This document shows positions 45,801 to 51,693 of a stretch of DNA of 64,000 bases, piece by piece. Location of the stretch: assembly GCF_900111145.1 (NCBI RefSeq), contig NZ_FOIR01000003.1, forward strand, positions 248,001-312,000. The letters run 5' to 3'. Numbering within the stretch: position 1 is the first letter of the stretch; every line of letters starts with the position of its first letter. This DNA is from Roseivirga pacifica (GTDB lineage Bacteria > Bacteroidota > Bacteroidia > Cytophagales > Cyclobacteriaceae). Under the pieces are notes generated by a model that was not told the origin of the DNA, made no database searches, and saw only the letters and a list, made by a program, of their open reading frames with translations. A program made the translations under genes and the position numbers.

Positions 45801-48454
45801 GTACCAGAACCAACAGCAGGGCTTGTTGCCTGCATTGTGTAAGCTGATTGTTGGCAAAGCGCTCCACCATCTCCATCAATTCTGTTGGCACCGGCATCGG
45901 CAACGGCTGGCGACTCATAAAGTACAATGTTCACCTCATCCACTGCTTGGGTACAACTGCCATTGGACACCACCCAGTCAAATACATAATTTCCTGGTAA
46001 AACATTGCTGAATGTTGCGGTAGGGCTGGTAATATCATCAACGGTCCAACCTGCATTTCCTACTATTTGAACCCACTGCCCACTACTACCTGCCGGAAGT
46101 ACGGCCGCCATGGTAAAGTTATCTGCACACACCGATTGATCAGGCCCCGCATCAGAAACCAATTGTTCTGAAATGGTGACTTCAACAGTATCAGTAGCCT
46201 CACCGCAAGACGGAAACAACACCTCCCTAGCAATCCAAGCCAACTCATAAACACCCAGCGTAGCTCCCGTCATCGTTGTTTTCGGGTCATTTACATCTGT
46301 AATGGTCAAAGTATTCGGCCCAGAAACCTGCTCCCAACGGCCAATACCCTTTGTAATTTCGTTGGCATCCATGGTGAAAGATGTAATTGCAGAACCGCCT
46401 TGAATAAGACATTGATCCTCACCGGCATCTGGTGTAGTTGGCCCTTCAGTACTATTGGTTCTTACTAAAACGGCATCTGAGCTTTCTCCACAAGCATTGG
46501 AGATTGTCCATGTAAATGTATAGTTAGTAGATGGCTGCAGTCCGCTAACTGTTGGGTTGGCGATGGCTGTATTAGAAATAGTAACACCCGTAGATGGGCT
46601 GACAGTCCAAAGTCCCGTTTCACCATCACCGGGAGTGTTTCCGTTCAACTGAAAATCTGTGCTGTAGCAAATTAACTTATCGCTACCGGCATTGGGTGTA
46701 GTCGGGTTGGCTCCAGAAACAGTCACGGTAATATCGTTCTGTTCATCTCCGCAAATAAGTTCTGTAGAAATAAGCCAACGGAACTTATACACCCCTGGCA
46801 CTAAGTTAGAAACTGTGGTTTTTTGACTCGTTGGAGAAGTAATAGTTGCCGTACTTGGCCCCTCCACTTGCGACCATTGCCCGTCACCTTCTTCGGCTGC
46901 ATTAGCAACCAATTCAGTACTGGTTACACTACAGTCCAGGGTTTGGTTTGTCCCCGGGTTTGAAGGTGTAGGTTGATTGGCAACAACCACTGTAGCCACA
47001 TCAAAAGCAACTCCACACTCCACAACTTCGCCATTGGTTGTGGTAAATCGCTTAAACATCAATTCATACACACCCGACTCTTCAAACTCATATGTCAAGG
47101 TATTTCCACCAACAGACTTAAAGTTGGTAGTGTAAGGCCCTGAAATAATTCGCCACTCGGTTTTATTACCTCCTGTAAAAGTGAAAGGAACTTCAACTTC
47201 TAAATCGTTGCAGGTTCCTTCCAGTGCATTACCGCTGTTTACCGTGATAGAGGGTGCTTGAAGAAAATATTGAACAGTAACATCACCCGAGATGGTATTA
47301 CAGCCAGTATTATCGTTAATTATACTATACCTGAACTTGTAAGTAGATGAACCATCCAAGCCCGTAACCAAAGTTGTAGGCTGATTATTTGGGTTAAAAA
47401 CAACGCCTGCTGGGCCACTAACTTGTTCCCACAACACTCGCTCACCTGCATAAACAGGCGCATTTCCTTCCAGCGTAACCTGACTAACAGGCGAGCAGAA
47501 GAAATGATTGGCTACTGCTACCTCGGCATTGGTTACATTTTGAGTACCAGCCGGAACGGTTACCGTAACTTCATCAGAACCAGTAACACATGGGCCACTT
47601 ACTGTCCACCTAAAAGTGTAAGTACCTTCCACCAAACCAGAAACACGAGCGCCTGGATCATTAATATTATCGAATGTTGGGTATGCGGGGCCCGAAACAA
47701 AACTCCATTCACCTTGTCCATCTCCAGCAAAAGAACCGTTTAAGTTTGTGGCGGTGGTTACGGTAAAACAGTTACTCAAAATCTGGTCGCTTCCGGCAGA
47801 AACAGGGTCCTCTGTACCGTAATTAGTAATAGAAATAACATCTTCGCTTACACAGCCATTTGCATTGGTTATTCTCCAAACCAAATTAGTTGTTCCAAAA
47901 CTACCTTCAGGTAAAATCACATTAGTAGAAGGATTGCTTACATCCAAAACCGTTAGCTGGGCATCGTTGGCACCATTTTGAAAGACCCACTCGCCAGTTT
48001 CGTTAGCCCCCGGGCTATTGGCTTGAATTGAGTAAGTACCAGGGCAGCTATCGTTAAATGGCTGAACCTGTGACTCAGTGATTGGCAGCACTTCCACATT
48101 TACCGTTTGCGAAACCGTAGAACCATCTTCGCAAGTAGCAGAAAGTTTAAAAACGTAGGTTTGACCAGCCTGAACACCTAAAACACGTGTATTTAAATCG
48201 TTAGGGTTTTCAATAACTACGGATGGGCCTGATTCGAGCGCCCAAGTAGTAGCACCGGTTATCTTACCCGAAGCCCCCCCACTAAGGGTCACATCTTCAT
48301 TGATACAAAAGCTTGCATCAATACCGGCATTTACTGAGCAGTTTTGAGCGTTAGTTAGAAAGGGGGCTAGCAAAAAAATGGCAATAAATACAGCGCGTAC
48401 AGTATTGCCAATGCTTGCGCACCATAGTGTAGATGACAGGTCGTTGGTGGACAC
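30869..48454 (-). CDS. Giant T9SS-secreted adhesin: Ig/PKD-like array, DUF11 array and type B sorting domain
   Basis: A single open frame of 17,586 bp encodes 5861 residues. It starts with GTG at 48454 (a stop lies three codons upstream and no ATG is suitable). The signal peptide ends near residue 37 (LTNAQ). Residues of about 38-1390 hold about 15 Ig/PKD-like domains of 90 residues, each with an AG-x-DQ-x-x-C type start and a WxxVSGP core. Residues 1394-5755 hold about 34 DUF11 domains. From 5762 to the end is the gliding-motility CTD (FTPNGDGINDVF, IFNRWGDKLY, WWDGR). It is probably exported by T9SS and held at the surface with the SprF-like partner encoded next. The role, adhesion or gliding, is inferred. 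No frameshift or internal stop is seen. Confidence 0.95.
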   Translation of the reverse strand: MSTNDLSSTLWCASIGNTVRAVFIAIFLLAPFLTNAQNCSVNAGIDASFCINEDVTLSGGASGKITGATTWALESGPSVVIENPNDLNTRVLGVQAGQTYVFKLSATCEDGSTVSQTVNVEVLPITESQVQPFNDSCPGTYSIQANSPGANETGEWVFQNGANDAQLTVLDVSNPSTNVILPEGSFGTTNLVWRITNANGCVSEDVISITNYGTEDPVSAGSDQILSNCFTVTTATNLNGSFAGDGQGEWSFVSGPAYPTFDNINDPGARVSGLVEGTYTFRWTVSGPCVTGSDEVTVTVPAGTQNVTNAEVAVANHFFCSPVSQVTLEGNAPVYAGERVLWEQVSGPAGVVFNPNNQPTTLVTGLDGSSTYKFRYSIINDNTGCNTISGDVTVQYFLQAPSITVNSGNALEGTCNDLEVEVPFTFTGGNKTEWRIISGPYTTNFKSVGGNTLTYEFEESGVYELMFKRFTTTNGEVVECGVAFDVATVVVANQPTPSNPGTNQTLDCSVTSTELVANAAEEGDGQWSQVEGPSTATITSPTSQKTTVSNLVPGVYKFRWLISTELICGDEQNDITVTVSGANPTTPNAGSDKLICYSTDFQLNGNTPGDGETGLWTVSPSTGVTISNTAIANPTVSGLQPSTNYTFTWTISNACGESSDAVLVRTNSTEGPTTPDAGEDQCLIQGGSAITSFTMDANEITKGIGRWEQVSGPNTLTITDVNDPKTTMTGATLGVYELAWIAREVLFPSCGEATDTVEVTISEQLVSDAGPDQSVCADNFTMAAVLPAGSSGQWVQIVGNAGWTVDDITSPTATFSNVLPGNYVFDWVVSNGSCTQAVDEVNIVLYESPAVADAGANRIDGDGGALCQQSAYTMQATSPAVGSGTWSVVSGPNSPNFSSYSDPNANVSNLISGEYVFRWTVSTGVGECPPDTDDVTIQVVAPMSAGNDQNLCDVTNYTLKANEGAVGTWTQVGGPAVASLVTTSDNTATVVMTPGNSYQFQFSTSARFGCVGQFDVVTINNGASIAETPDAGPDQSVCTDNPALTINMAGVAPIQPGVEGTWTIVEQPEGSTASFDNENDPNAELLNFQAGTYVIEWTFDFTIPGALDCSQPKTDVMKVFVYDPGQAQVGPDKATCIGEEVQLDALPPAAGIGTWTLEAFDGGAIPAGVVISSPNLYNTTVTGLSQTGTYTFRWTVTSGNDVCPPSIADQEVFIAPAPDTPDAGPDQEICPTVSTGITTTMAANAVVNGQWQFVSGPTTANFTDATNPTTEVTNLTAGTYQFNWVSNSAVAGCSLSDAVIVKVNPVISQAEAGPDITTQTNATINLEATEPVSGTGTWSVVSGDPGLSFVDANDPKTAVTGAVIGTYELRWTVSGGGACANSTDDMILTVIGVADLSLEKTVSNSSPNLDEVVTFSITVSNDGPNDATGVAIRDVLPLGYALETIQNGGSSNGSTILWNNLTVPNGSSTTVTFTASVRSVRIREDATQLVYYNIAEVIASDQFDPDSSPNNDDGDQSEDDEDFEQVDTQSANLSLEKTVSNATPNVNEAVTFTIKVKNDGPNEATHVVIQDLLPLGYEVVTINDGGVQVGRRINWPFRDIADGATASVSFVAKVLAPTDDGILFYKNIAQVAAADQADLNSTPNNFDDLQLEDDEDTISVVPLKADLSLVKSVAQSGPYNIGDVLDFKLTLSNAGPNDASGVAIQDVLPNGYEYQANSASNGGFTSGDTLAWSGLAIANGATVELTYKAKVVAPQGQATSYKNVAQVTASDQYDPDSEPNNDSGLQLEDDESALILTPQFIDLSLSKEVDQLTPLLESNIVFTITVSNDGPSNATGVVVKDLLPTGYQYLADNGEGAYNPSTGLWQIGALDHGETRVLNIQAKVTQEGTLSNGAEVIEADQFDIDSTPNNNKLEEDDQDVVRTTQDGLIDVSLTKTVDNSSPLIGQNVVFTLVLANDGPSEASGLIVRDVLLSGFSYVSHTGGIYNPTTGSWQAGTLGAGESKTLEITASINATGEYTNLAQVMFHNEVDRDSSPANGVIDEDDQDGVVLTPQALIDLSVEKTVDNPTPDVGTIVTFTVEVNNLGPSEASGIEVTDLLPSGYTYLSYSSSTGTYNQFTGLWELDNAIAADEQEFLLIKARVLPTGDRENTAEVTAINETDADLSNNISSVTTVPVDVVDIEVVKHVTSTQPFVGSNVTFSVTVVNNGPSDATNVTVEDLLASGFTYVSDVPGKGTYDVLSGHWAIGDLAAEEEQVLLITALVNPTGIYVNTAELINLDQKDIDSSPNNGVLSEDDMDAKTVTPQDLVDVSITKTVSNATPRVGSLISFEVKVENSGTNLTTATNLVVTDLLPTGYTLVTSLASGGSYNALTGDWFIGALNNGDSETLSLYARVLPTGEYDNTAELTGLTQPDIDSEVDNNDSNEDDQATVVVTPTPVSDLSVDVAYAKQDPFIGELINLNIEVTNNGPSDATNVLIEAQLPSGLEFDGYTATSGLVDGANGLWSLNNLPAGTSENVTILAKVKTDASTDPYKIIAQVIASDNEDPDSLPDNDEPTEDDYDEDNLTPVDVADLSLTKTVDNATHVVGDPVTFTLTLTNDGPSDANNILVEDLLPNGYTFVSSTGDGTYDEQYWSVPSLANGATATLSISARVNPSGNYQNVAEVIAVDELDPDSSPNNGLATEDDQDLVETSVNAKIDVSLTKSVDNVNPHIGDAVTFTLEVTNAGPNVASNVSVRDELASGFIYESHTGDGTYSPLTSEWIVGGLTVGDVKTLTITATVNSTGSYVNIAEVTGHTELDSDSSPGNNKLSEDDQDAVTVVPVEALDIRVQKMVDNATPNVGDQLTFTVGVSNIGATAASGIKISDVLPDGLQYVSNSTTNGIYNYELGLWTLTEALTSQESTALQITAKVLETFTADGYRNIAKLQTVSGLDTDASNNADTVTITPVSIADLSVEVTSNVIRPSIGSNATFTVKLTNSGPSTANNIQVENVLGDGLSLVSTTPAAGVDLVTGIWSIATLGPNQSVTLQGEATVLPTGDYGLIAEVIAVDEQDLDSTPGNGIDTEDDQDTITLVPVSLVDVSLSAAFSAANPLVGDQEEFVITVVNDGPSVATGVNVSAELGTGFQLVASTAQNGTYTASSKIWQIGTLNAGEQTTLTLTVLIRDAGKYTLVADVSSLNENDVDSEPGNFNFAEDDGTQEVIVPTKTLDLVVTNAVSNQTPLAGALVEFTIGLENEGPSIAQNVVVSAPLPAGYNLIRTVPSVGTYNATTGEWTLSSTLISGAKATLLVQASVLPSAAPADYSYTASLQNYTPTGLDNDATNNTATVSPTPQQTIDLELSATADNLYPKVGEQIVVTWVLENKGPSDASNVSVETGTGNGLSYVSSNGDGTVDVPNKLWNIGALASGTSVSIDVTYEVLKTGLYGVGSEVKTASPDDIDSTPGNKSGGEDDQAVLYVFPTELVDVSLSASVNNSTPNVGDEVTFTITVDNAGPSDATGLVISGILADGLAYVSNTVSNGSFVPASSAWSLSGLAEGATETLTITATVLDAGAYRLNTQLTKLNQNDVDSSPGNNDPTEDDQAVVTITPQSVLDLVVTKTATNSSPKVGGLAEFNVSVANQGVSTASAVQVEDVLPAGFSFVSFTSTSGQYNAANGIWTINTDILSGETESLKLVAKVVEAAAAQYENTAEITSYQPANTDVDLTNNSASITLTPIPQIDLELRKRASKYLPNAGEEIDFTITVVNKGPSTATGVVVTSPIATGYSFVSADQPGNYDRASGEWNVGTLAPGQSAQLIIKVNVLSNGDYTSFAEVIAADQEDEDSTPNNGDRTEDDIALVPVMEQDLVDVSLTKTVDNAAPNVGTNVNFTVTVTNDGPSTATGVAITDRLGDGLQFVSSTASQGTYNETGAVWTVGTLASGASATLMMTALVQESGDYVNVAEVTSSQKNDLDSSPNNNNSSEDDQAEVTIAPVEVLDLQVVKTTSNASPLIGQPVGFSITVTNNGPSTAQYIEVTDLLNPGFQFVTATATNGKYNKTTGVWALSEPLGVGESEVLQLAATVLENPDPNSYINTAEITDYLPAGADTDATNNTSSITLTPKSAIDLSLTKSTNKPIPQVGDLVTYTLAVTNAGPSTATGVSAESILPSGLQFVSSSAPSNYNATTGIWSIGTVAKDETKKLLIDAIVLASGDYELAAEIVAANEEDLDSTPDNGDEEEDDYDSVVILPRALVDISLAMVVDNATPTVGSNVTFTLTLTNDGPSDATGVNLTNRLGSGFSLVSATVSTGSINESTGSWNVGGLTAGATAELTVQAQVLSTGVYTNTGELTGLTEVDVDSSPSNNDPNEDDQESITITPVRVLDLVVTNSVTNSTPVVNEVVEFDVSLSNAGPSAATGVSITDLLPSGYAFVSYTATNGSYVESTGVWTLNGSIISGQTEELKIFARVLEDTPANYQTTAAITAYAPAGTDVDVSNNTASATITPIVQVDLEVLMEVSKIIPTVGERVTFTLSVGNRGPSTATGVVVNDLLPSGVSFVSANPSADYNDAIGDWTVGSLAAGEIKRLQVVVDVLAAGDYENTMEVTAANETDVDSTPNNGVVDEDDYTSITLFEIGLVDVSLAQTASNLNPVVDDEVTFTVSASNDGPSDATGLNVLHTLGSGLTYKSSTASDGTYDANTGTWQIGGLVNGNTATLTITATVDNAGEYTSLVAVSAQNEKDVDSAPANNNVFEDDEVLLTLEPIRALDISVSKSVSNTTPTIGDAIEFDVVVANTGPSYGGNVVVRDLLPAGYTYLTSTVTAGTYNSASGLWNLNSLLLPGQTESMKLFARVVEVNNPSQYTNTATLVGYLPANADTDASNNQASVQVSPVAQIDLEVSMDADDLAPFVNEEVVVTTTLENKGPSTATQVRVAVPIPSGYTVVSANSANYNSNTGIWTINSLAANASQELILRLEVEATGDYDLSAEVIAAGQSDSDSSPNDQMGDDYAELDLDIQKLVDLVLTSVVSNTTPETGEVITFTFTLMNQGPSIATGVIVSGNLGTGLSIVNYSASQGSFDPTTRAWIVGTMDVGDTEAQTLEIQAQVNASGTFTAVGQVTSVNENAVSVPANNDPTEADHTEINNIVPIPVFDLIVTNSVSNSTPIVNKVVEFDITLSNAGPSSATGVVVTDLLPAGYTFVSYTATNGTYVEGNGNWLLNGSITSGQSEALKIFARVLEAAATDYETTASISAYAPSGADTDATNDQAVVQVTPIPQIDLEVSMTADNMSPTVAEEVVVTTTIENNGPSTATQIQVSVPIPSGYTVVSSSTGNYNSSTGVWTINSLAVGASQELILRLEVEATGDYDLSAEVIGAGQNDSDSSPNDQMGDDYAELDLDIQKLVDLVLTSAVSNTAPETGEVITFTFTLMNQGPSVATGVIVSGNLGTGFSFVSYTASQGTFDPVTRAWVVGTMEVGAGEAATLEIQAQVNASGTYTAVGQVTSVNENAVSTPANNDPTEADHSEINDIIPSNAIDLSLSSSADSNTPFVGSQVTANFAVLNQSLNPASGVVIGFKIPDGLRVVNTSQAFDEVSSTWTVVGGVDSGQGKEITFIFEVLDEAASYEVTAEVIAADQNDVDSTPNNGDTTEDDYTSLTYQPVSAIDLELAVSSDIRPVIGTETTLIVELKNTGASVAEQVEVATSIPDGYLLIDDFASKGIYDNNAGIWSIDRLAKDEVIRLELTVEVGREDSYNFCAEVISAIGVDIDSTPNNNILSEDDQACVEAYPIVQIKIPEGFTPNGDGINDVFRIENLEVNYPNFRYEIFNRWGDKLYSYQHNGDPTAEPEWWDGRSTQGRTINDDKVSASATYYYVIHFNDSDREPITGWVYVNY
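30872..31171 (-). other. Gliding-motility-associated C-terminal domain (T9SS type B signal)
   Basis: The last 100 residues of the adhesin match the CHU_C / TIGR04131 type: PEGFTPNGDGINDVFRIENL, YEIFNRWGDKLY, EWWDGRSTQGR and a YYYVIHFN strand, ending GWVYVNY. Type B domains direct export through T9SS and are paired with PorP/SprF proteins, as found here. Confidence 0.92.
31187..44275 (-). repeat. Array of about 34 DUF11 domain repeats in the adhesin
   Basis: Units of about 128 residues start with (V/I)D(V/L)SL-x-KTV-like strands, continue NDGPSDATGV and LLPSGYTFVS, and end in acidic linkers of the form DxDSxPNN-x-x-x-EDDxD, likely calcium sites. Toward the C-terminal end units come in sets of three types, with first strands like LVDVSL, VLDLVV and QIDLEL. 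The VLDLVV type ends in DTDATNN instead of EDD. Confidence 0.9.
31950..34245 (-). repeat. Recent tandem duplication within the DUF11 array, offset about 1.14 kb
   Basis: The segment around 32270-32460 is nearly identical in DNA to that around 33410-33600 (for example the acidic-linker sequence at 32361 and at 33504, offset 1143 bp, and a second anchor at 31981 and 33127, offset 1146 bp). DUF11 units 31-32 thus copy units 28-29, while unit 30 is closer to unit 24. Confidence 0.8.
44279..48343 (-). repeat. Array of about 15 Ig/PKD-like domain repeats in the adhesin
   Basis: Repeats of roughly 90 residues begin with patterns such as DAGPDQSVC or SAGSDQ and carry one or two cysteines each. They share WTVVSGP-like and YxFxWTVS-like strands. 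Sequence divergence between units is high, so this part is old. The count is by eye. Confidence 0.85.
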
Positions 48455-48555
48455 GTTTTAATGCTTGGTTCAACACTAAAATAGAATTTTTTAGTAAAAA
48501 AAAGGACTTTTCTAACCAAACATTTCAAACTGAATGATAAGCGGCCTTGTAGGCG

Positions 48556-49230
48556 TCACCAAGCAATTTCGTCACCTTGGCTTTCCGATCGACTTTGCTT
48601 CAATTCGGCCATATTCATAAACCGTTGACTTCGAATCATTTCTTCATGAGTGGGCTTCTCTACATGTCGTGAAATCTTCAATAATCGCGTGTCTTGCTTA
48701 CCAAAAGGCGTGTTGTATTTGGCATCAAACACATGCGGAACCAAAATCTTTGAGATACTGTAAAGAATCCTGTCAAATTCATATTCATTGAAATAAGTCT
48801 GCAGCCTTTCGTTCACATCACCAAAAAACTCTTGCCCACTCGCCAACCTTACCCGAGACCCAGCGCGAGACTTTCCTTTAGTTTTTAAATACTTGATTTG
48901 GCTCTTTCCCTGCTTTTTTCGAACCATATAGGCAGAAAACACTTTGTGCGAAAGGCATTTTTCATTCTGAAAAACTCCTAAAGTAGCCATGCCCGTTTGA
49001 ACAATAAGCATCAGGTAAGTCACCTCAGCATCCCAATTAATTTCCGCACTTTCTGATACAGTTACTGAAACAGGGAGTCGCAACTTGGCCTCTCCCTCCT
49101 CACCCTCCCATAGCAGTTCATGCTTTGCAAAATCATAGCCGGGTTGCCCAAACTTTTCGGTCAACTCGTGAGTTACCTCAATAATTTCATTTTTAGATTT
49201 AATAACTGTTTGGCTTTGCTCCTTGTCCAT
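48556..49230 (-). CDS. Putative VLRF1/Vms1-like release-factor-fold protein
   Basis: This 224-residue cytoplasmic protein has no signal peptide. Residues 104-111 read RKKQGKSQ, followed by GKSRAGSRVRL (119-129), FFGDVNERLQTYF and EYEFDRILYS. That order matches the catalytic core of eukaryotic Vms1/ANKZF1 and bacterial VLRF1 proteins (R-x-KQGxSQ, then KSAGxxLRR), which cleave peptidyl-tRNA on stalled large ribosomal subunits; Gln111 would be the catalytic glutamine. The N-terminal 100 residues look like an RNase H-like fold (VTYLMLIVQTGMATLGVFQ, FSAYMV). It lies 101 bp upstream of the giant adhesin gene on the same strand. The assignment is from motif reading only. The alternative is an uncharacterised Bacteroidota family. 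Confidence 0.65.
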   Translation of the reverse strand: MDKEQSQTVIKSKNEIIEVTHELTEKFGQPGYDFAKHELLWEGEEGEAKLRLPVSVTVSESAEINWDAEVTYLMLIVQTGMATLGVFQNEKCLSHKVFSAYMVRKKQGKSQIKYLKTKGKSRAGSRVRLASGQEFFGDVNERLQTYFNEYEFDRILYSISKILVPHVFDAKYNTPFGKQDTRLLKISRHVEKPTHEEMIRSQRFMNMAELKQSRSESQGDEIAW

Positions 49231-49299
49231 TGCACGAAAATAACAAGGCTTGATAGAAGTTTAGGTGGATAGAAAATTTTCTTACCACAAAACAAGAAG

Positions 49300-49307
49300 T
49301 ACTTTTG
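49300..49307 (+). promoter_or_regulatory. -7 promoter element before the PBP1A gene (TACTTTTG)
   Basis: It matches TAnnTTTG and lies 21 bases before the ATG. No TTG element is visible at 17-23 bases upstream, so the call is tentative. Confidence 0.35.
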
Positions 49308-49328
49308 CTAAACGTTTCACAAAGAAGT

Positions 49329-51680
49329 ATGCCTCAAAAGAAATCCAGAAAAAAACTCATTCTTAAGTGGTTAGTAGGCCTGTGCCTTGCCGGTGTTTTA
49401 GGAATCATCAGTTTTATTCTTTCCGTTCAGTGGGGATTTTGGGAGCCCCTGCCCTCACCTCAACAATTAGCCGATATTCGCCAAAGTGAAGCCACCGAAA
49501 TTTATGCCGATGGTGGCGAACTGATGGGCAAGTACTTTATTTTCGATAGGCAGCCTGTTGCTTACGAAGAACTGCCTCAGCACCTTATTAATGCGCTAAT
49601 TGCTACTGAAGACGCCCGATTTTACGAGCACAATGGAGTTGACAACCGCAGTTTAATGCGTGTAGTTTTCAAGTCGATCTTAATGGGCGATGAATCTGCC
49701 GGTGGTGGTAGCACCATCTCTCAGCAGCTAATTAAGAACCTTTATCCTAGAAAAAACCATGGTGTGTTTTCTATGCCTGTTGCCAAAACACGCGAGGCCA
49801 TTTTGGCCAAGCGCATGGAGGATATTTATACCAAAGAAGAAATCATTACGCTATACCTGAACACTGTACCGTTTGGTGACAATACTTTTGGTGCCGAAAG
49901 TGCTGCCGAAAAGTTCTTTTCAAAACAAGCCCATGAATTAAGCCTTGAGGAGTCGGCTGTAATTGTAGGAATGCTCAAAGCATCTAACAGTTACAACCCA
50001 CGCCTTTACCCCGACAGGTCCAAAACTAGACGTAATGTGGTTTTGGCTCAAATGGAAAAGTACGGTTACTTATCGCATGAGGAAACGGACATTGCACAGG
50101 GCCGGCCGCTAAAGCTTTCATACACGCCCTTCAACCATGATACTGGCATTGCACCTTACTTCAGGTCATCGTTACAGCAAAAATTAGAAGAGTGGTTGGA
50201 AGAATACAATCAGGAAAACAACACAGAACTAGACCTTTTTACTAGCGGACTAAAAGTTGAAACCACTATTAATTTAGAAATGCAGCAAATGGCTGAAGAA
50301 GCCATGGGCGCACACATGAAAGCCCTGCAAAAAGACTTTGAGGCCAGCTATGGTGCAAGAGCACCTTGGTTGCGTTCCAATGAAATACTACAAGACGCAC
50401 TAAAGAAAACACCTTATTATAAAAAGCTTCAGAAAAAGGGACTTTCCAGCGCACAGATTCAAGACTCTCTGAATACCAAGCGCCAAATGGAGCTATGGGA
50501 CTGGGACGGCACCAAAGTTGTAAAGGCCAGTACAGTTGATAGTGTACAGCATTATCTCAAATTTCTCAATGCAGGTATGCTCTCAGTTGAGCCCGGGTCA
50601 GGGGCTATTCGTGCTTGGGTGGGCGGCATTAATTTCAAACACTTTCAGTATGACCATGTAATGCAAGCCAAGCGCCAAGTTGGCTCTACCTTTAAGCCAA
50701 TTGTGTATGCAGCCGCTTTGGAAAATGGCGTTGGGCCTTGCGATTATTTTTCGGCTAGGCCGGTAACTTATGCCAACTATGACGACTGGACCCCGACTAA
50801 CTCTGGCAATATTGATAGCGAAAAGGATTATGCTGTAAAAGCTGCCTTGGCCAATTCGATTAACACAGTAGCCGTAAAGGTTTTGGAAGAAGCCGAAATC
50901 CCAAACATCATCGATTTGGCGCACCGTATGGGTATTGAGTCCGTTATTCCACCCGTACCCTCCATTGCTTTGGGTAGTGCTGAGCTTTCGGTTGAAGAAC
51001 TATCGAAGGCGTATACTGCCTTTCTGAACAATGGTCGCCCTAGTGAGCCTTATTTTATAAAGCGTATAATTGATAAAAGCGGCAAAGTACTGGCTGAGTT
51101 TGAACCTGAAAAAGCAGCCGAACCTGTGTTTTCTGAAAGCACTCGCCAACTAATGGTAGAAATGATGAAAGAGGTAGTAGAGAATGGAACAGCTACTCGA
51201 TTAAGATGGAAATACGGCCTAAAGAATGATATTGCTGGAAAAACAGGCACCACGCAAAACAACAAGGATGGTTGGTTTGTGGCTTTAACACCACGTTTGG
51301 TTACCGTGTCTTGGGTTGGTTCGGACGACCACAGAATAGGCTTTAGAACCACCGCAATGGGCCAAGGTGCTAACTCTGCACTACCGATGTACGCTATTTA
51401 CCAGCAAAAAATGAATCAACAGTCCGACTTGTACCGCTATACTGCTGCACGCTTTCCTCCTGCCAGCACGAGTGTACAAAACAGACTGGATTGTGATGAA
51501 GAAAAGCAGCCCGGATTTTTACAACGCATTTTTGTTAATGAAGACAAACCCCAAATCAGTAAGCTAAAACTTGATTCAGCCATACTTGCAGATTCAAAAA
51601 AGATAGAACCAGAAAAGAAAGAAGGCCTTTTCAAAAAGATTGGCAACATCTTTAAGCGAAAGAAAAAGAACAACGAATAG
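49329..51680 (+). CDS. Class A penicillin-binding protein (PBP1A type)
   Basis: This 783-residue bifunctional enzyme builds and cross-links peptidoglycan at the inner membrane. It has a basic N-terminus with one membrane helix (about residues 11-33), the GT51 domain with ATEDARFYEH (catalytic Glu94) and GGSTISQQLIKNLYP, then the transpeptidase with STFK (nucleophile Ser453), SIN (Ser510) and KTG (638-640). A basic tail of Lys and Arg ends the protein. ATG 49329 is chosen over a TTG at 49305, which overlaps a TACTTTTG promoter-like element (49300-49307). Confidence 0.94.
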   Translation: MPQKKSRKKLILKWLVGLCLAGVLGIISFILSVQWGFWEPLPSPQQLADIRQSEATEIYADGGELMGKYFIFDRQPVAYEELPQHLINALIATEDARFYEHNGVDNRSLMRVVFKSILMGDESAGGGSTISQQLIKNLYPRKNHGVFSMPVAKTREAILAKRMEDIYTKEEIITLYLNTVPFGDNTFGAESAAEKFFSKQAHELSLEESAVIVGMLKASNSYNPRLYPDRSKTRRNVVLAQMEKYGYLSHEETDIAQGRPLKLSYTPFNHDTGIAPYFRSSLQQKLEEWLEEYNQENNTELDLFTSGLKVETTINLEMQQMAEEAMGAHMKALQKDFEASYGARAPWLRSNEILQDALKKTPYYKKLQKKGLSSAQIQDSLNTKRQMELWDWDGTKVVKASTVDSVQHYLKFLNAGMLSVEPGSGAIRAWVGGINFKHFQYDHVMQAKRQVGSTFKPIVYAAALENGVGPCDYFSARPVTYANYDDWTPTNSGNIDSEKDYAVKAALANSINTVAVKVLEEAEIPNIIDLAHRMGIESVIPPVPSIALGSAELSVEELSKAYTAFLNNGRPSEPYFIKRIIDKSGKVLAEFEPEKAAEPVFSESTRQLMVEMMKEVVENGTATRLRWKYGLKNDIAGKTGTTQNNKDGWFVALTPRLVTVSWVGSDDHRIGFRTTAMGQGANSALPMYAIYQQKMNQQSDLYRYTAARFPPASTSVQNRLDCDEEKQPGFLQRIFVNEDKPQISKLKLDSAILADSKKIEPEKKEGLFKKIGNIFKRKKKNNE

Positions 51681-51693
51681 CTTCTACAAAGTT

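Noticed and set aside
30869-48454. Many plus-strand open frames (60-106 codons) across the adhesin gene
   Set aside because: They are antisense shadows of a repetitive, Thr/Ser/Val-rich gene, recur at equivalent repeat positions and resemble no protein.
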